The notes below the pieces were generated by a model. The model did no database searches. It saw only the letters and a program-made list of their open reading frames with translations, and was not told where the DNA came from. The translations under genes and the position numbers were made by a program. Positions 1-11,834 of a stretch of 64,000 nucleotides of DNA are shown piece after piece. Location of the stretch: assembly GCA_951217055.1 (NCBI GenBank), contig OX578286.1, positions 29,704,720 to 29,768,719 of the forward strand, written 5' to 3'. Each line of letters starts with the position of its first letter. Position 1 is the stretch's first letter. The stretch is from Gerris lacustris. Lineage: Eukaryota > Arthropoda > Insecta > Hemiptera > Gerridae.

Positions 1-317
1 TCTGCTACAGTTTTTCTCCCTCCAAAAGAAAAAAAGAAAACTGTTATTTGATTATAAAGTAAAGAAAAGCAATTGTACCCTTCTTTTTTTATAAATAGAA
101 AAGTATATGTATCCAGAACTTGACTTTCTCATCTACTCTAAAAACAAAATCGGTTGGACAAACACAAATTGAAATGTCACCTGTACTAAGTTGAGATGAA
201 GATATTGTATATTATAATTATAATGTATCATTTTTATTTATTTATTATTATACATATATATAAAGTGTTTAACAGGTGGTTGTTTACATTTCGTTTTCAA
301 TTTAATTAAATTTTATT

Positions 318-899
318 ACTATCTCATATAAAGAGGAAGTATTGTGATGGCGTGTAAATTCGATGTAGAGATTTTTGATGGATTTACACGTTTTGAGGTC
401 CCTTGAGTCCAAAAAAGTGGTTTTTAAAAAATGTCAGTCTGTGCAGACGCCTTGACCCTAAATTACAGGGCCGATTCTGACAAGATTTGGCATACATGTT
501 TAGAAAAACCATACCCCGAGGCGAAATGGAGAAATGAATTTTAGCTCCAAATTTGGGGATGTTGCCCTTAAAAACTCTGAAAAAACGTGATAGAATGATT
601 TCTTGAAAACGGATCCGACGATTTTGATTAAAAAATTCTAAAATGTAGTCCATTTAAATACAAATATAACGGTATAAGCCGTTTTCCCGGAAAAAATCTA
701 GTTTCTGAGACAATAGCTTTAAACGCAGACGGAGAGAGGCCGGGTTTGGTACCCCGCCGAGGAGTTATTTTTATGATATGTTCAATAATAGTAAAAATGT
801 AGAGACAAAACTAATAAATGTTAATTACTGGACTCAGTAATTATGAAGTCGTATATGAGAAAGTTTTTCTGAGTTGTCTCGGACCAATTTTTTTTTTGC
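318..899 (+). mobile_element. Family A element, copy 1
   Basis: Starts ACTATCTCATATAAAGAGGA, contains GTCTGTGCAGACGCC, CATACCCCGAGGCGAAATG and the tRNA-like GGGTTTGGTACCCCG (742-756). Ends with ATATGAGAAAGT (852-863) followed by CTGAGTTGTCTCGGACC and a T run. Termini ACTTTCTCATAT / ATATGAGAAAGT are inverted repeats. Confidence 0.8.
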
Positions 900-928
900 T
901 ATAATATTTTGGCAACTAGATTTTTTTT

Positions 929-1324
929 GGTTAGACTAGCCTATATGGGGCATCATGTATAGAAATGCAAAAACTAACAAATATAATGCATACATAATTA
1001 AAGTGTTTCCTGTATATTGATATAAATTGCATTATTTATGTATTCTTTTTCATTTTATACTCTCTTGAAAAACCAGATACGCTACATCGAAGCCCAGGTA
1101 ATCTACAACAGATACATACGCCCAAGATTCCCAAAATCGACCTGTATACAGCTGTGTCTCAAAATAGAGGACTGAAGATGGAAATTGTATTAAGAGAAAA
1201 CTTATGAAATGAAGAAGAATCCATAATTGGTGCATTTTTTATCAATATATAGAAAAGACTTTAATTATATGTGCCAGTGTTTTTGCATTTCTATACATGA
1301 TGCCCCGTATAGGCTAGTTCAACC
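929..1324. mobile_element. TIR element, 396 bp, 47-bp inverted ends
   Basis: GGTTAGACTAGCCTATATGG at the left and its complement CCGTATAGGCTAGTTCAACC at the right; the arms continue through CATCATGTATAGAAATGC. The 61-codon minus frame inside has no recognisable content. Confidence 0.8.
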
Positions 1325-2183
1325 TTTTTTTTTTTTAGGAAAAAATAAATTTTAATTTGTATTTAAATAGAATTATATTAAACTTTTTAATATTAATATT
1401 ACATTTTTAATCAAATAAAAATAAAAACACGTTTTTACAAAACTTGCACTTAAATTTAGAAAATGATTTTTGAACAGCAATAGTTACTACGAGCGATCAC
1501 AGTATTTACGTATGACTCTAGAAATAATCGTGTGGGGGCACTATCAACAAATTAAAGAAAACTATTGATATAGCACATTACGTTTTAATGTACTGTTTGG
1601 TGAACAGACTTTACCTGGAGCACCGGTGAACATGAGCAAACATTCCCGACAGGCATCCCTGTTTGTAAACTAATGCAAACCGAATAATCATGTCAAACAT
1701 TACTAAATACACCTACAACACAAAAGAAGATTAAACACATTTGACTTGAAATTACCAAAAACATAACCTTTGTGCAACTTCTTGTACAATGATTCCTGAC
1801 TACATAGCAAAGCGATGCGAACGTTGACAGCGCGAACACATCCGTCTTCGCTAGAAGCCCTGACGCAGAGCTGAAGCATGTACTGAAGGAGTTAGAAATA
1901 CCCGGCTATATACTTTGAGGGTTTTCCAAAGCGATCTAGTTTATCAAGTTTTAGTTAGGAAGCGATCTAATCTAAAATCTTAATTTCTTTCTGGAGAGAG
2001 AATGACTTATAGACAAGAGTACCTTTTTATAGCAAAGCTAATATAATGTGGGGTTTCATTGATCAGTTGACTGAGCATTGATAAAGTAAAAGATAATACC
2101 CATTTTCAACATTATTCTTCAACTTTTAGTTGAATTGCAATCTCATAGATTGGTTGTTTGGACTGAGAGTTTGTGGTAGCACT
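1325..2183. other. No gene seen
   Basis: AT-rich DNA without a convincing frame or repeat that I could match elsewhere in the window. Confidence 0.6.
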
Positions 2184-2320
2184 TCATAATTATGACTTAG
2201 AGAGGTTAATAGAATGTAAAACAACAATATTGTCACCACAATTTTATAAATAAATAATATAAAATTGTGGTGACAATATTGTTGTGTTACTTTCTACCAA
2301 CCTCTCTTGTAATAATTATT
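2184..2320. mobile_element. Foldback element, ~65-bp arms
   Basis: CAACAATATTGTCACCACAA is mirrored by TTGTGGTGACAATATTGTTG around an AT-rich loop; outer arms (TTAGAGAGGTTAATAGAA / TTCTACCAACCTCTCTT) also pair. The same arm end occurs at 35987-36015. Confidence 0.85.
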
Positions 2321-2950
2321 ATTTCATATCTTCTCAAGATTGTACGACTGATAGATAGATGTTTTGTATCTAAGTCATGTTTTATTTACTATGTCCTAAT
2401 TATTCATTTGATATATATAAAAATAATTTGGAATTAAACTTAGAAAAAAATTCCAATTCGTATAATATCAAAAGAAATTTGAAATATCTGTTCACCTCTA
2501 ATACCTACTAAGAGTGAACTTTTGTGTCTTGGAAAATGTAATATGAAACTTCTTAGTCTAAAAAAAAAACCTATATCTTTACTAGGAAGATGAGACTCGT
2601 GAAAAACAGAATAAAGGGGGTGGGGAAGGGGATGTCTTCGTACAAGGAAGACTAACGCTCAAGTTTTGATAAGAAAAAGAATGGAGGTAAGCAGAGGTGA
2701 AGACATGAGGATTTTATATAAGTGAGGCCGTGAGTTGGTACATGATAACAAATGGTGAATGAATAATAAGATGTGGTATAGATAAGGTGAGAAGTGATAA
2801 GGAGAAGATGAGAAGTGATAAGATAGAAGTGATAGTGATAAGATAGAAGTGAGAATGATAACCATAAAGATAACGTTAGCTATGATAACACATTTTCCTT
2901 TTGACTTATCAATTTTATTTGTTTAATTTGAATAGATAACCTTCTTATTA
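2321..2950. other. No gene seen; purine-rich tract
   Basis: 2680-2870 is rich in GAGAAGTGATAAG(A)-type steps, a loose repeat that yields a low-complexity minus frame. Nothing else. Confidence 0.6.
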
Positions 2951-3475
2951 AATTCTCATATAAAGAGAAAGTATTGTGATGGCACGAAAATTCGATTTTG
3001 AGATTTTTATGGATTTACTCGTTTTGAGGACCCCTGAGTTCAAAAAAGTGTGTCTTCTGTAAAGATGCGGGGAGCCTAAACTACTGGGCCGATTTTGACA
3101 AAATTTCCCGTTCAGAAAAATCATACCCCGAGGCGAAATCGAGAAATGAATTATAGCTTCAATTTTGGAGGTGCTGCCTCTCAAAAACTCTGAAAAAACG
3201 CGAAAAGAAATTATTCCTTGAAAACGGTTCCGACGATTTTGATTAAAAAATGGTAAAATGTAGTCCATTTAAATACGAATCTAACGATATTAAACGCTTT
3301 CCCGGGAAAAATCCAGTTCCTGAGAAAATAGCTTTAAACGTGGACAGAGAGAGACCGGGTTCGATTTCCCGCCGAGGAGAAGTTCAATCATAATTGAATG
3401 TACCTAGGAAAACTCAAAAACTAATAATTGGAAAACACTGGGTTAGTAAGTATGAATTTGTAATATGAGAAAGTT
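2951..3475 (+). mobile_element. Family A element, copy 2
   Basis: Begins ATTCTCATATAAAGAGAAAG, contains CCCCGAGGCGAAATCGAG and a B-box-like GGTTCGATTTCCCGCC (3358-3373), and ends near AATATGAGAAAGTT. A SINE follows directly. Confidence 0.8.
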
Positions 3476-3494
3476 TGAAATATGAGAAACCATT

Positions 3495-3913
3495 TATAAA
3501 CCTAGCAATCAGGCCACATTGGGCCCATTTAACTAACCCTGTGCTGGAGAGTTCTAGCCACTTCCCACATCTTACCTGCACATTGTACTGCCAAAGCAGG
3601 TATCGTGTGATCATTAGTGGCCCATTTAACTAACCCTGTGCTGGAGAGTTCTAGCCACTTCCCACATCTTACCTGTACATTGTACTGCCGAAGTAGGTAT
3701 GGTGTGATCATTAGTGGCCCATTTTACTAACCCTGTGGCGGAGAGTTCCAGCCACTTCCCACATCTTACCTGTACATTGTACCTGTATGGTGTGGTCATT
3801 AGTGAGCTATATAAATCGGAGCATTATGGCACGGGATCGAACCCACGACCTTGATTCGCCTCGACTCATTGATAGCTGGGCGGGCGCCTAGAGCACCTCG
3901 TTTACACTGGCTC
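3495..3913 (-). mobile_element. tRNA-derived SINE (family S1), copy 1, internally amplified
   Basis: The minus strand starts GGAGCCAGTGTAAACGAGGT (head near 3911) and has GGTTCGATCCCGTGCC, an exact Pol III B box. The head resembles a class II (Leu/Ser-like) tRNA. The body holds CCACTTCCCACATCTTACC three times at a 97-bp period (TAACCCTG at 3534, 3631, 3728). Confidence 0.75.
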
Positions 3914-4997
3914 CCGAACGCACTCTAACTATACGTAATAAATGACCCGGGGTTGGCATGTCACTCCATCACCCATAATAAACCGCATAAATCAAGCTCA
4001 AAGCATTTTGTAAATGCTTTGAGTTATTAGACACTTTGAATTGTAAGAGCTACTTGTCACCTTTTACTGAACTTTTTCACCCTTACTGTACTTTACACTG
4101 TATTGTTTTTTTATCTTGGATAAGAACCCAACTCTTTGTTATTTATTCTGTCTCTTTAGTGCGATATCCTTTGTACTACAAGAGGGAAATTTCCTTTTCA
4201 TTTTTAAAACTATCTCATATCACAAGACATGTGTTACAACTGTAGATTGTTTGGTTATTTTTAATTTAGATCTTTCCCAGTTTAAAAAAGGTCTTGAAAT
4301 GATGACTCAGAAAGAAGAGAACATTCTTTCTTTTTGTGAGACTAATTATAACCTCTGACTTTTCTTGGAAAGATGAAGAGAATTTAAGATGTCAACGTTA
4401 ATTGGGTAATATAAGAGAGTTGCAATTATTTCACCTTCTTCTTTATGGATACAAAACAAACGATAACACGGGAATTACATCAATAAAAACAAGATTGTCT
4501 CCAGCAACATAAAAGTTGCTACTTCTTCTAGATCCTAGATGTTACATCCAAAATTACTCTGAGTTATAAATTCCTCATTTATAACACAATTGCTGACTTC
4601 GTTCCTCCTAACAGTCAATAAATGTCGTGTTAACTTTAGCTAAGCTTAATTTAGTATGTATGTATTAACATAATAACTGATCAGACAGATTTGTTGGCAG
4701 TTAAACAATATGAAATTCTCACATCAGTGAAACGACGCGCGCGCCATCTATCGGAACATAATGCTACTAACTCAGAACCTTCCCGGTAGGGAATCCAATC
4801 CCGGACGCAATTTTCGATCCCAGGATTTCGGGACCGCAAAAACGAATCCCGAGATCCCGGAACCAATTCTGGGATTGGCCAAACTCCAAGTAGACTGATA
4901 AAACACCTTAAATCATGTAGTTATGATGTAGTATTATTATTTAATTATTATTATAACAAAATAAGCCATATTTATTTTGCATTTCTTTTGTTTAATC
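3914..4997. other. No gene seen; CCCGGGAT-rich patch
   Basis: 4780-4880 has repeated TCCCGG/CCCGAGATCCCGG blocks. Open frames at 4036-4358 lack recognisable content. Confidence 0.55.
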
Positions 4998-5025
4998 ATT
5001 TCAAGATAAAAATAACTTTTTTAAA

Positions 5026-5733
5026 TACTACGTTTTTAAATTTTCTGTTGAATCGTATGTAATGTTGATAATATGATTGTTATTGTTATATGATATATAA
5101 TGTTAGTGAAAAAAAAAAAAAAAAATAGTTCCGAATTTATTTACTTCACATAAATGACAACCATCTGGAGAGCTGATCTTAAACCTATAAAAGGACAAAT
5201 CTTTGTACAACGGATCTCGCCAACACCGAATTTGAACCATGCCATTGATATGCCCCCGTGTAGGGACAGTAAGAGAAGAAAATGAAAAATGTGTTCAAGT
5301 AAAGAAGTACAGATGCAGAAAAATTAAACCCATACCTAGGACATAAGTGTAAACAAACCTGGTTGTCACACGTAAATTAATTTATTTCTTTGTTTACTTT
5401 TCCTTTTTCACTGTCATTCAATGTCAATCTCTTAATAAAAAATCACAAATTTAAAACCCGTGAAAATGAAGATTGCAAATATGGGACATATCAAAACAAA
5501 TAAAATAACTTGTGGATTTTCTCCGAACTAACTTGCCATGCAGCAAAATTTGCTGAAAACGAATTAAATTCTGCTGAAAGATGGCTAAAAGTATTTAAAT
5601 ATTCCATTGTCATCATGTTCTGAGCTATTCTAAAAGTTACAAATGCCTAGCTACTCTGGAAGTTAGTTAAAAATCGATTGCAAGATTTGTACTGGACAAA
5701 CGAACAAGAAAGCAAGCTAATAAAAACGTAGTA
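5026..5733 (+). mobile_element. Family C element, copy 1
   Basis: Bounded by TACTACGTTTTTA (5026) and TAAAAACGTAGTA (ending 5733), inverted termini. Body includes TTCTGTTGAATCGTATGTAA, AGTTCCGAATTTATTTACTT, TCTGCTGAAAGATGGCTAAA and CAAGAAAGCAAGCTAATAAA. No ORF of note. Shared sequence AAGATAAAAAGAAC lies just outside the left terminus in several copies. Confidence 0.8.
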
Positions 5734-6099
5734 AAATAATTATAGGCCTACAAATTTTTGGAACGAAGTTCCTTATGGCACATTACAGAAACATTAACAG
5801 AATTGGTTTGAAATAAAATAAAAAAATACATAAAAAAATTAGAAGAGGACTTAAAGTGAAGGTTTCATACATGTTTGAAAGTGCCTCTGCAAAAGATTTG
5901 TTTGGAACCAAATTTTTGCGTATCCGCTATATGAAGGCCATAGATATAGATGAATCTGTACGCACCGAGATCCGCTAGCTGTGTACCCCCACCTTAAGAA
6001 AAATCCTTTTAAATATCCGTAATTTAATTCATGATGGTAGTAATAATGTAATTTGTATGCAATGTAATATATCCCAGTCTATTGTTTCTTTTGTTTTTT
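5734..6099. other. Spacer of the family C palindrome
   Basis: Contains TTGGAACGAAGTTCCTTATG, the end of family D, near 5758. The remainder shows no gene. Confidence 0.5.
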
Positions 6100-6664
6100 T
6101 ACTACGTTTTTATTAGCTTGCATTCTTGTTTGTTTGTCCGGTACAAATCTGGCAATCGATTTCTAACTAACTTCCCGAATAGCTAGACATTTGAAACTTT
6201 TAGCATAGCTCAGAACCCGATGGCAATGCATTATTTTAATAATTTTAGCCATCTTTCAGCAGAATTTAATTAGTTTTCAGCAAATTTTGCTGTACGGAAA
6301 GTTAGTTCGGAAAAAATCCGCAAGTTATTTTATTTGTTTTGCCATGTCCAATATTTACGCAATCTTCATTTTGACGGGTCTCAAATTTGTGATAGATAAA
6401 CATTGAGTGACAGCAAAACAGGAAATATCGAATATATTATTTATCGATTATAATATTATTTCAAATATATCGATGGCACGCTTTAGATTTGGAGTTGAGG
6501 AGACCTTTATAGGTTTAAAATCAGCTCTCTAAATGGATGTCATTTATGTGAAGTAAATAAATTCGGAACTATTTTTTTTTTCACTAACATTATATATTAT
6601 ATAACAATAACAATTATATTATCAACATTACATACGATTCAACAGAAAATTTAAAAACGTAGTG
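6100..6664 (-). mobile_element. Family C element, copy 2, inverted to copy 1
   Basis: TACTACGTTTTTATTAGCTT at 6100 through TTTCAGCAGAATTTAATTAG to AAATTTAAAAACGTAGT. With copy 1 it forms a 1.7-kb palindrome whose spacer is 5734-6099. Confidence 0.8.
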
Positions 6665-6689
6665 TATAAAAAGTTCTTTTTATCTTGAA

Positions 6690-7110
6690 ATTATTCTTAA
6701 TTAACATTCATATTATATCTATTTCATTCTGCTTTATTTTATTCTCTCATGATCATTTCTGTAATGATAGGCCTTACAGAAGCTATGTGCCACACTAATT
6801 TGCAGACTTTTTTTTGTGTTATTCTGGCATACAAATGTTACAACATTAAACATATTATTATTTAATTAGTATTATAATGCTATTTTCTACCACCCTTACC
6901 TCGTTAGCACTTATACACTTAAAAGTTCGTTACACAAACTCATATACATATATATATTTGTACAAATATTCTTAATTACATGTGTATATGTTAATTAATC
7001 GTATTATAAGTTGCATGTGTGTTTTTACATACGTGCATTTGAATAAACTTTATTTTTATTATTTTTTTTAATTTAATTTAATGTTGTATTTATGTACGTA
7101 CGTAGAAGGT

Positions 7111-7208
<98 letters not shown>

Positions 7209-7707
7209 AGTTAGTTCTGTAGTTGTGGGGGTTTAATTAAAACACCCTGTTAAAAAAAGGGGGATCGAGGTTGGGAACAAGATAGAATATAAAATAAACA
7301 ACCATACTTTAGAATTGAGGATAAAAAAATATCAAAATGAAAAAGAAAAAATGTATAAATTAAAATATAAAAAAATAGAGAGATATGTTTGTACATTTTA
7401 ATGAAATTAAAATATTTAGTATATATATACAACATTTTTATTAATTCAGCACAACGCTATCGCTTTTTGTTGTTGTTTTTATTGCACTTATTAAATTATA
7501 TAAGCTGTATTTGCTTATGAAATAATAATTATAGTAATCTCTGGTGCAACAGAACGTGTAAAGCTTAGGTATGCTAAAGAGCTTATACAATAATTATTAT
7601 ATAAGCTATATTTGCATATAAAATTATAATCATTGTAATCTGCGTGGTTTTACTAATTTTTGAACACATAGTATAAATATAGAGAAACGATATGACAATA
7701 ATACTCA
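6690..7707. other. No gene seen
   Basis: AT-rich; contains a family B end fragment (6770-6805) and the (TA)n tract. Confidence 0.6.
7117..7206. repeat. (TA)n microsatellite
   Basis: About 45 TA steps with one CA interruption. Confidence 0.97.
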
Positions 7708-8396
7708 CAATTACTGACAATTAGTGTTGCGCATAGCTTCCTTACATCCTATTTCATAAAATTGATTAAAAAAAAAAAATCAATTAATAATAATAATTAA
7801 ATTAATTATATATAATTAATAATTATAATAATTAAATTAATTTAGTTATAATTAATTTAATTATTTAATGCTATTAAAACCTATTATTGTCCAATTTATT
7901 TCATTTTTACCCCGTTTTTTTTTAATCTGTAAAAACTGTTTTAATTATTTACATGCATTAAAGTCAATCGATTTAGCAAAACGTAATGAGCGCAGTCGGT
8001 TGAAATTAATCTGGGGCTACTTGCAGGCTACTTTCGACAAATTATTAAAGTTTCGTAAAAAAATAGATAAGAAATTTTAATATTATTTTGAAAGGTGTAA
8101 ATGAATGTGCATGTTTGTGCACATGTGGAAGAGAAATAAATGGGCGCATAAGGTTGATACTTAAATGGGACTAACAATGGGCTAATTATGACCTAACATA
8201 CAAATTTCAATAAAATCGGACCAGTAGTTTTTAAGATATTTTGGTTCGCAAAAATTGAGCAACAGATCGACAGTCAGATACGAAACCAAAAATGATTCCT
8301 GATGTCTGAAATGGATTTTAGTCTTGGAATTTTTAAAATCGGAGAACTAAAATTTTTTCGTTCTTCAGAACGATCACATAGCTTGATGCACAAAAT
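7708..8396 (+). mobile_element. Family B element, copy 1
   Basis: Starts ACTGACAATTAGTGTTGCGC, contains GAGCGCAGTCGGTTGAAATT, TGGGCTAATTATGACCTAAC and TTCCTGATGTCTGAAATGG, ends near GATCACATAGCTTGATGC. An AT-rich run (7770-7865) is inserted near the left end. The frames at 7868-8080 and 8302-8523 are parts of the element, not genes. Confidence 0.75.
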
Positions 8397-9060
8397 CAAA
8401 CTTTATCATTGTAATCACTTTCAGCATTTAGGCATAGCATTGAAGTATAATTACGCAAAATCTAAAACAGTGACTGATTCTCCTGATAAAAGCAAGAAAT
8501 GTAGAAAATTCCCCACCATCTAATTGCTCCTATTTCTATCTAAATTTCACAAATTTATCTCATATTTAGCCCTAAGAGAACAACGTGTTCCCGAGGGTTA
8601 AACTTCAAATATAAATATTTCTTTTTAAAAAATTTTGACTTCAATAATTTGATTTTAGTTCTTTAAAGTTTGTGGTCCCCTATAATATACTATAATTTCT
8701 TGTGATGGGTGATATACACATTACTTTATTTCTTAAAAATGGCTATATTTCGTCTCATTAGAGACATCATCAGGCCTGTAACAAGGTATTACAACATTAT
8801 TATCGTTAATAATTCACAATTATGTTAAATAACATTTCCTTATCCAATAACTATTTCTTAATCTTACTTTCTATAAAATCTAACTTATTTAATATAGATC
8901 CATCTTTCCTTATTTTAATTTTTTTTTAAATAGTATAAAAATTGATATAATTGACAAGAAAAAAGAACATTTACCTGTTATATGTGTTAACTGGTGGTGT
9001 CAAAATAAAACATTTTAAGTAAAGCTTTTTATTATATAAAAATTTGTCATAATATTAAAA
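8397..9060. other. No gene; B-like duplicate
   Basis: GTGACTGATTCTCCTGATAA and TTCCCGAGGGTTAAACTTCA (8468-8620) are repeated at 9490-9650, so this is a further dispersed repeat. Confidence 0.6.
8748..8773 (-). ncRNA. Hammerhead-ribozyme-like core
   Basis: The minus strand reads CTGATGA, then TGTCTC TAAT GAGAC (5-bp helix, 4-nt loop), then GAAA. CTGATGA...GAAA around helix II is the hammerhead core. One extra T before helix II and undefined helices I and III make activity doubtful; it may be a relic of a Penelope-like or similar retroelement. Confidence 0.3.
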
Positions 9061-9086
9061 TTACAAGATAAAAAGAACTTTTTATA

Positions 9087-9415
9087 TACTACGTTTTTAT
9101 ATTTGCTGTCATAAATCATAAAATTTGAAACCTGTCAGAATGAAGATTGTAAATATGGGATATGTCAAAACAAATAAAATTGCTTGCGGATTTCTTCCGA
9201 ACTAACTTTCCATACATATAAATTTGCTAAAAAGTAATTAAATTCTGCTGAAAGATTGCTAAAAGTATTAAAATAATGCATTGTCATAGTGTTCTGAGCT
9301 ATTCTAAAAGTTCCAAATGTCTAGCTACTCGGGAAATTAGTAAAAAATCGATTGCAAGATTTGCACCGGACAAACAAACAAACAAACAAGAATGCAAGCT
9401 AATAAAAAGGTAGTA
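9087..9415 (+). mobile_element. Family C element, copy 3, short
   Basis: Starts TACTACGTTTTTATATTTGC, preceded by CAAGATAAAAAGAACTT, and ends GCAAGCTAATAAAAAGGTAG. It lacks the central ~370 bp of copy 1. Confidence 0.75.
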
Positions 9416-10221
9416 AAAATGTAAAAAGAAAAGAGACTATCCTTAGGAAGCTAGCATTGGCATAGAATTGAAGTATAATCACGCACGATGAAAAACAGTG
9501 ACTGATTCTCTCCTGATAAAAGCAAGAAATGTTGCTAGAAAAATCCCCACCATCCAGTCTCTCCTATTACTATCTAAATTTCACTAATTTATCTCTAATT
9601 TAGGGTTAAGAGAACAATGTGTTCCCGAGGGTTAAACTTCAAATATAAACATTTATCCTTCTAATATAATTGGCTTCCAATCATTTGATTTTAGAACAAC
9701 CTACATAGATAGTACCTAAGCATGCACGGAAAAATTCCAATTTAAATATTTCATATATATTTATACTTTTATTAAATATTTAATTATAATCTATAATTTC
9801 GTATCAAAAAGTTTTAATAACATTTCCATTTGATTCTGAATTCTTTTTACAACATTATTAGGATATAAAAAATAGTTAAAATAAACTTTTCCAAAAATGT
9901 TTCACTATTTTCCCAATAACGTGGAGAGTTACTTGAAATTTGTATATATTTTTTTTTAAAAAAAGAACCTGTTTTTCTCTCTCTCTATTTTGTTTTTACA
10001 TTGTTTTCTGAAGTGGATTTTTTATTTGAAGTGCCATCAACATTTTTGACTCTTGAAATTTCCCCTGTACCATGTTTGTTTTGGGGAAATTGTTAGTTTT
10101 ATCACTTTATTGCTGTTAAAGTTGTTTTGGTTAAGTTATAGTGTTAACTTTTTACTATTATTTTATTATTCTATGGGTGTTAATATCTCTTTTTATAAAA
10201 ATATTATATTAAGTTATATAT
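9416..10221. other. No gene; dispersed repeat then AT-rich DNA
   Basis: 9440-9720 matches 8420-8700 (GCATTGGCATAGAATTGAAG, AGAAAATCCCCACCATC-like). 9720-10220 shows nothing else. Confidence 0.6.
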
Positions 10222-10224
10222 TAA

Positions 10225-10464
10225 GGCCGCTCCCTGATTTGTCGGTACGTTATAGATGCGGTACCGGTAAGCTAGTATGCCGATGCGGTAAAATTCTTTA
10301 CCGAGCGCCTATATTTTATCGATTCGGTACAGATTCTTTACCGCGCGGTAAGGAATCGGTATACCGAGAGTCGGTAAGATGTTCTTACCGAATCAATAGT
10401 AAAGAATCTTACCGCATCGGCATACTAGCTTACCGATATCGTACCGACAAGTCAGGGAGCGGCC
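10225..10464. mobile_element. Harbinger-like foldback MITE 1, TAA target duplication
   Basis: GGCCGCTCCCTGATTTGTCG and its complement at the right end; flanked by TAA on both sides (10222-10224, 10465-10467). The interior is a near-palindrome built from CGGTAAG/CTTACCG steps. An open frame at 10053-10517 runs through it by chance. Confidence 0.8.
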
Positions 10465-10677
10465 TAAGTGTCTTAATTGTTCTAATTAAGATAGTAATAA
10501 TAATATTCACCATATGATACTCATAATTATTATCTTGTAAGAAGATTACATTACTAACCCCCAATTTTGTTTTTCTCCCAGTGGAATGAAAACCCGAGTT
10601 ACACAAAGAGGTTATTGAAGAACAAATCTGGTTTAATAAATAACTTTGTTTATCCGGTGAAATCCCTAGGTTGCCCA

Positions 10678-10850
10678 TAAGCTGGATTTCCACGGCCTGT
10701 AACTTGGCGAGCCTCTTGTGCCTGGAGGCTCGTGCTCGTAGGCTTGTGGTCTGTCGAATCCTTAAGCTGGGTTCCCATGGCCTGTGAGTTGGCGAGCTTC
10801 TTGTGCCTGGAGGATCGTGCTCGTAGGCTGGTGGTCTGTCGAATCCTTAA
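10678..10850. repeat. 85-bp direct duplication
   Basis: TGGCGAGCCTCTTGTGCCTG / TCTGTCGAATCCTTAAGCTG occurs twice at an 85-bp offset; GC-rich island in AT-rich DNA, nature unknown. Confidence 0.85.
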
Positions 10851-11834
10851 ACTGAAATTGATAACATAAATAAACGAATCAGTCTTGGGTCGGTCATATT
10901 ACATACATTTTTTAAATCGGTGACAATAATTTTTGTTCTTCAAAATGATCACATGGCTTCTGTTAGCCTTCGGCAAGCTTGGTAGCAATAAAATAAAAGC
11001 AACACACTCCATAGCGAAGTACAGTAATCCAGCAAGCAATTTTATAAGGAGTGTTAATAAATTAAATTTCCGAGTGATATCTTCAATAATGAAAACAATT
11101 TTGTAAAATTTCCAGCAGATTAAAATTGAATGAAAAACCAAATAAGAAATCGGGTAAAAACGATCTGGTATATATGGGAAAGAAAATTTATATATATGAG
11201 GGAAAGGTTTAAGCAGTAAAATTTTATACCAAGTTAATTTTTATTTTTATTTCTTTTACCCTGTAATAAAAATCCCTTAAAACCTGCAGATAGAGAGGGA
11301 AAAAATCGACAGGGAAGTGCCTGGGTCATAAAGTCAAAGAATTCTGGGCGCCCTTAGGGCGTCAAGGACGGCGATCGTAGGGCGAAGTACTACCTCAAGT
11401 CAAAAAAACATGGTATACAGTATCAAATAGACTAGTTTATTTATTTGGTTCGAGGACGAAAGGTTTTGGGGTCAGAAGTGTAAAAATTGTGTTTTTAGTG
11501 TTTTCCCGCCTTAGGGAGGGAAAATACGAGTATATACGAGTTCTTTCAACCTTCGATTTGATTTTTACCATTTTTATCTCTATTACATTTTTTTTTGTTT
11601 TTTTCTTATTTTAACTCGATGTAGATCTAAGAGAAGAGTTGTGAAGCCTGTTGATTCACAGGAAATATTGATTTTCTTTTCAATCATAAATAAACACTTT
11701 TTCTTAAATGCAGTATATAAGAAATGAAGAAAAAAACAGTTGTCGACAATCAGATAATTTTATACTTATGGTGTTAAATGTATTTTTCGATTTGGTCTCT
11801 ACAAAGTAGTGGTCACTAGTACCCGCTTTTATTG
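10851..11834. other. No gene; B-like 3' end
   Basis: 10915-11000 has a family-B-like end (AAAATGATCACATGGCTTCT, CCTTCGGCAAGCTTGG). 11290-11560 has GC-richer non-coding sequence of unknown origin. Confidence 0.5.

Noticed and set aside
3829..3911. A functional tRNA gene (Leu/Ser-like) on the minus strand
   Set aside because: The B box is good but the sequence recurs at 29560-29646 and 40640-40742 as the head of a SINE, and the anticodon arm is not well formed.
10053..10517. 154-codon + frame and its 87-codon minus partner
   Set aside because: Both run through a palindromic Harbinger-like MITE; the arginine/tyrosine-rich peptide simply reads the CGGTAAG steps.
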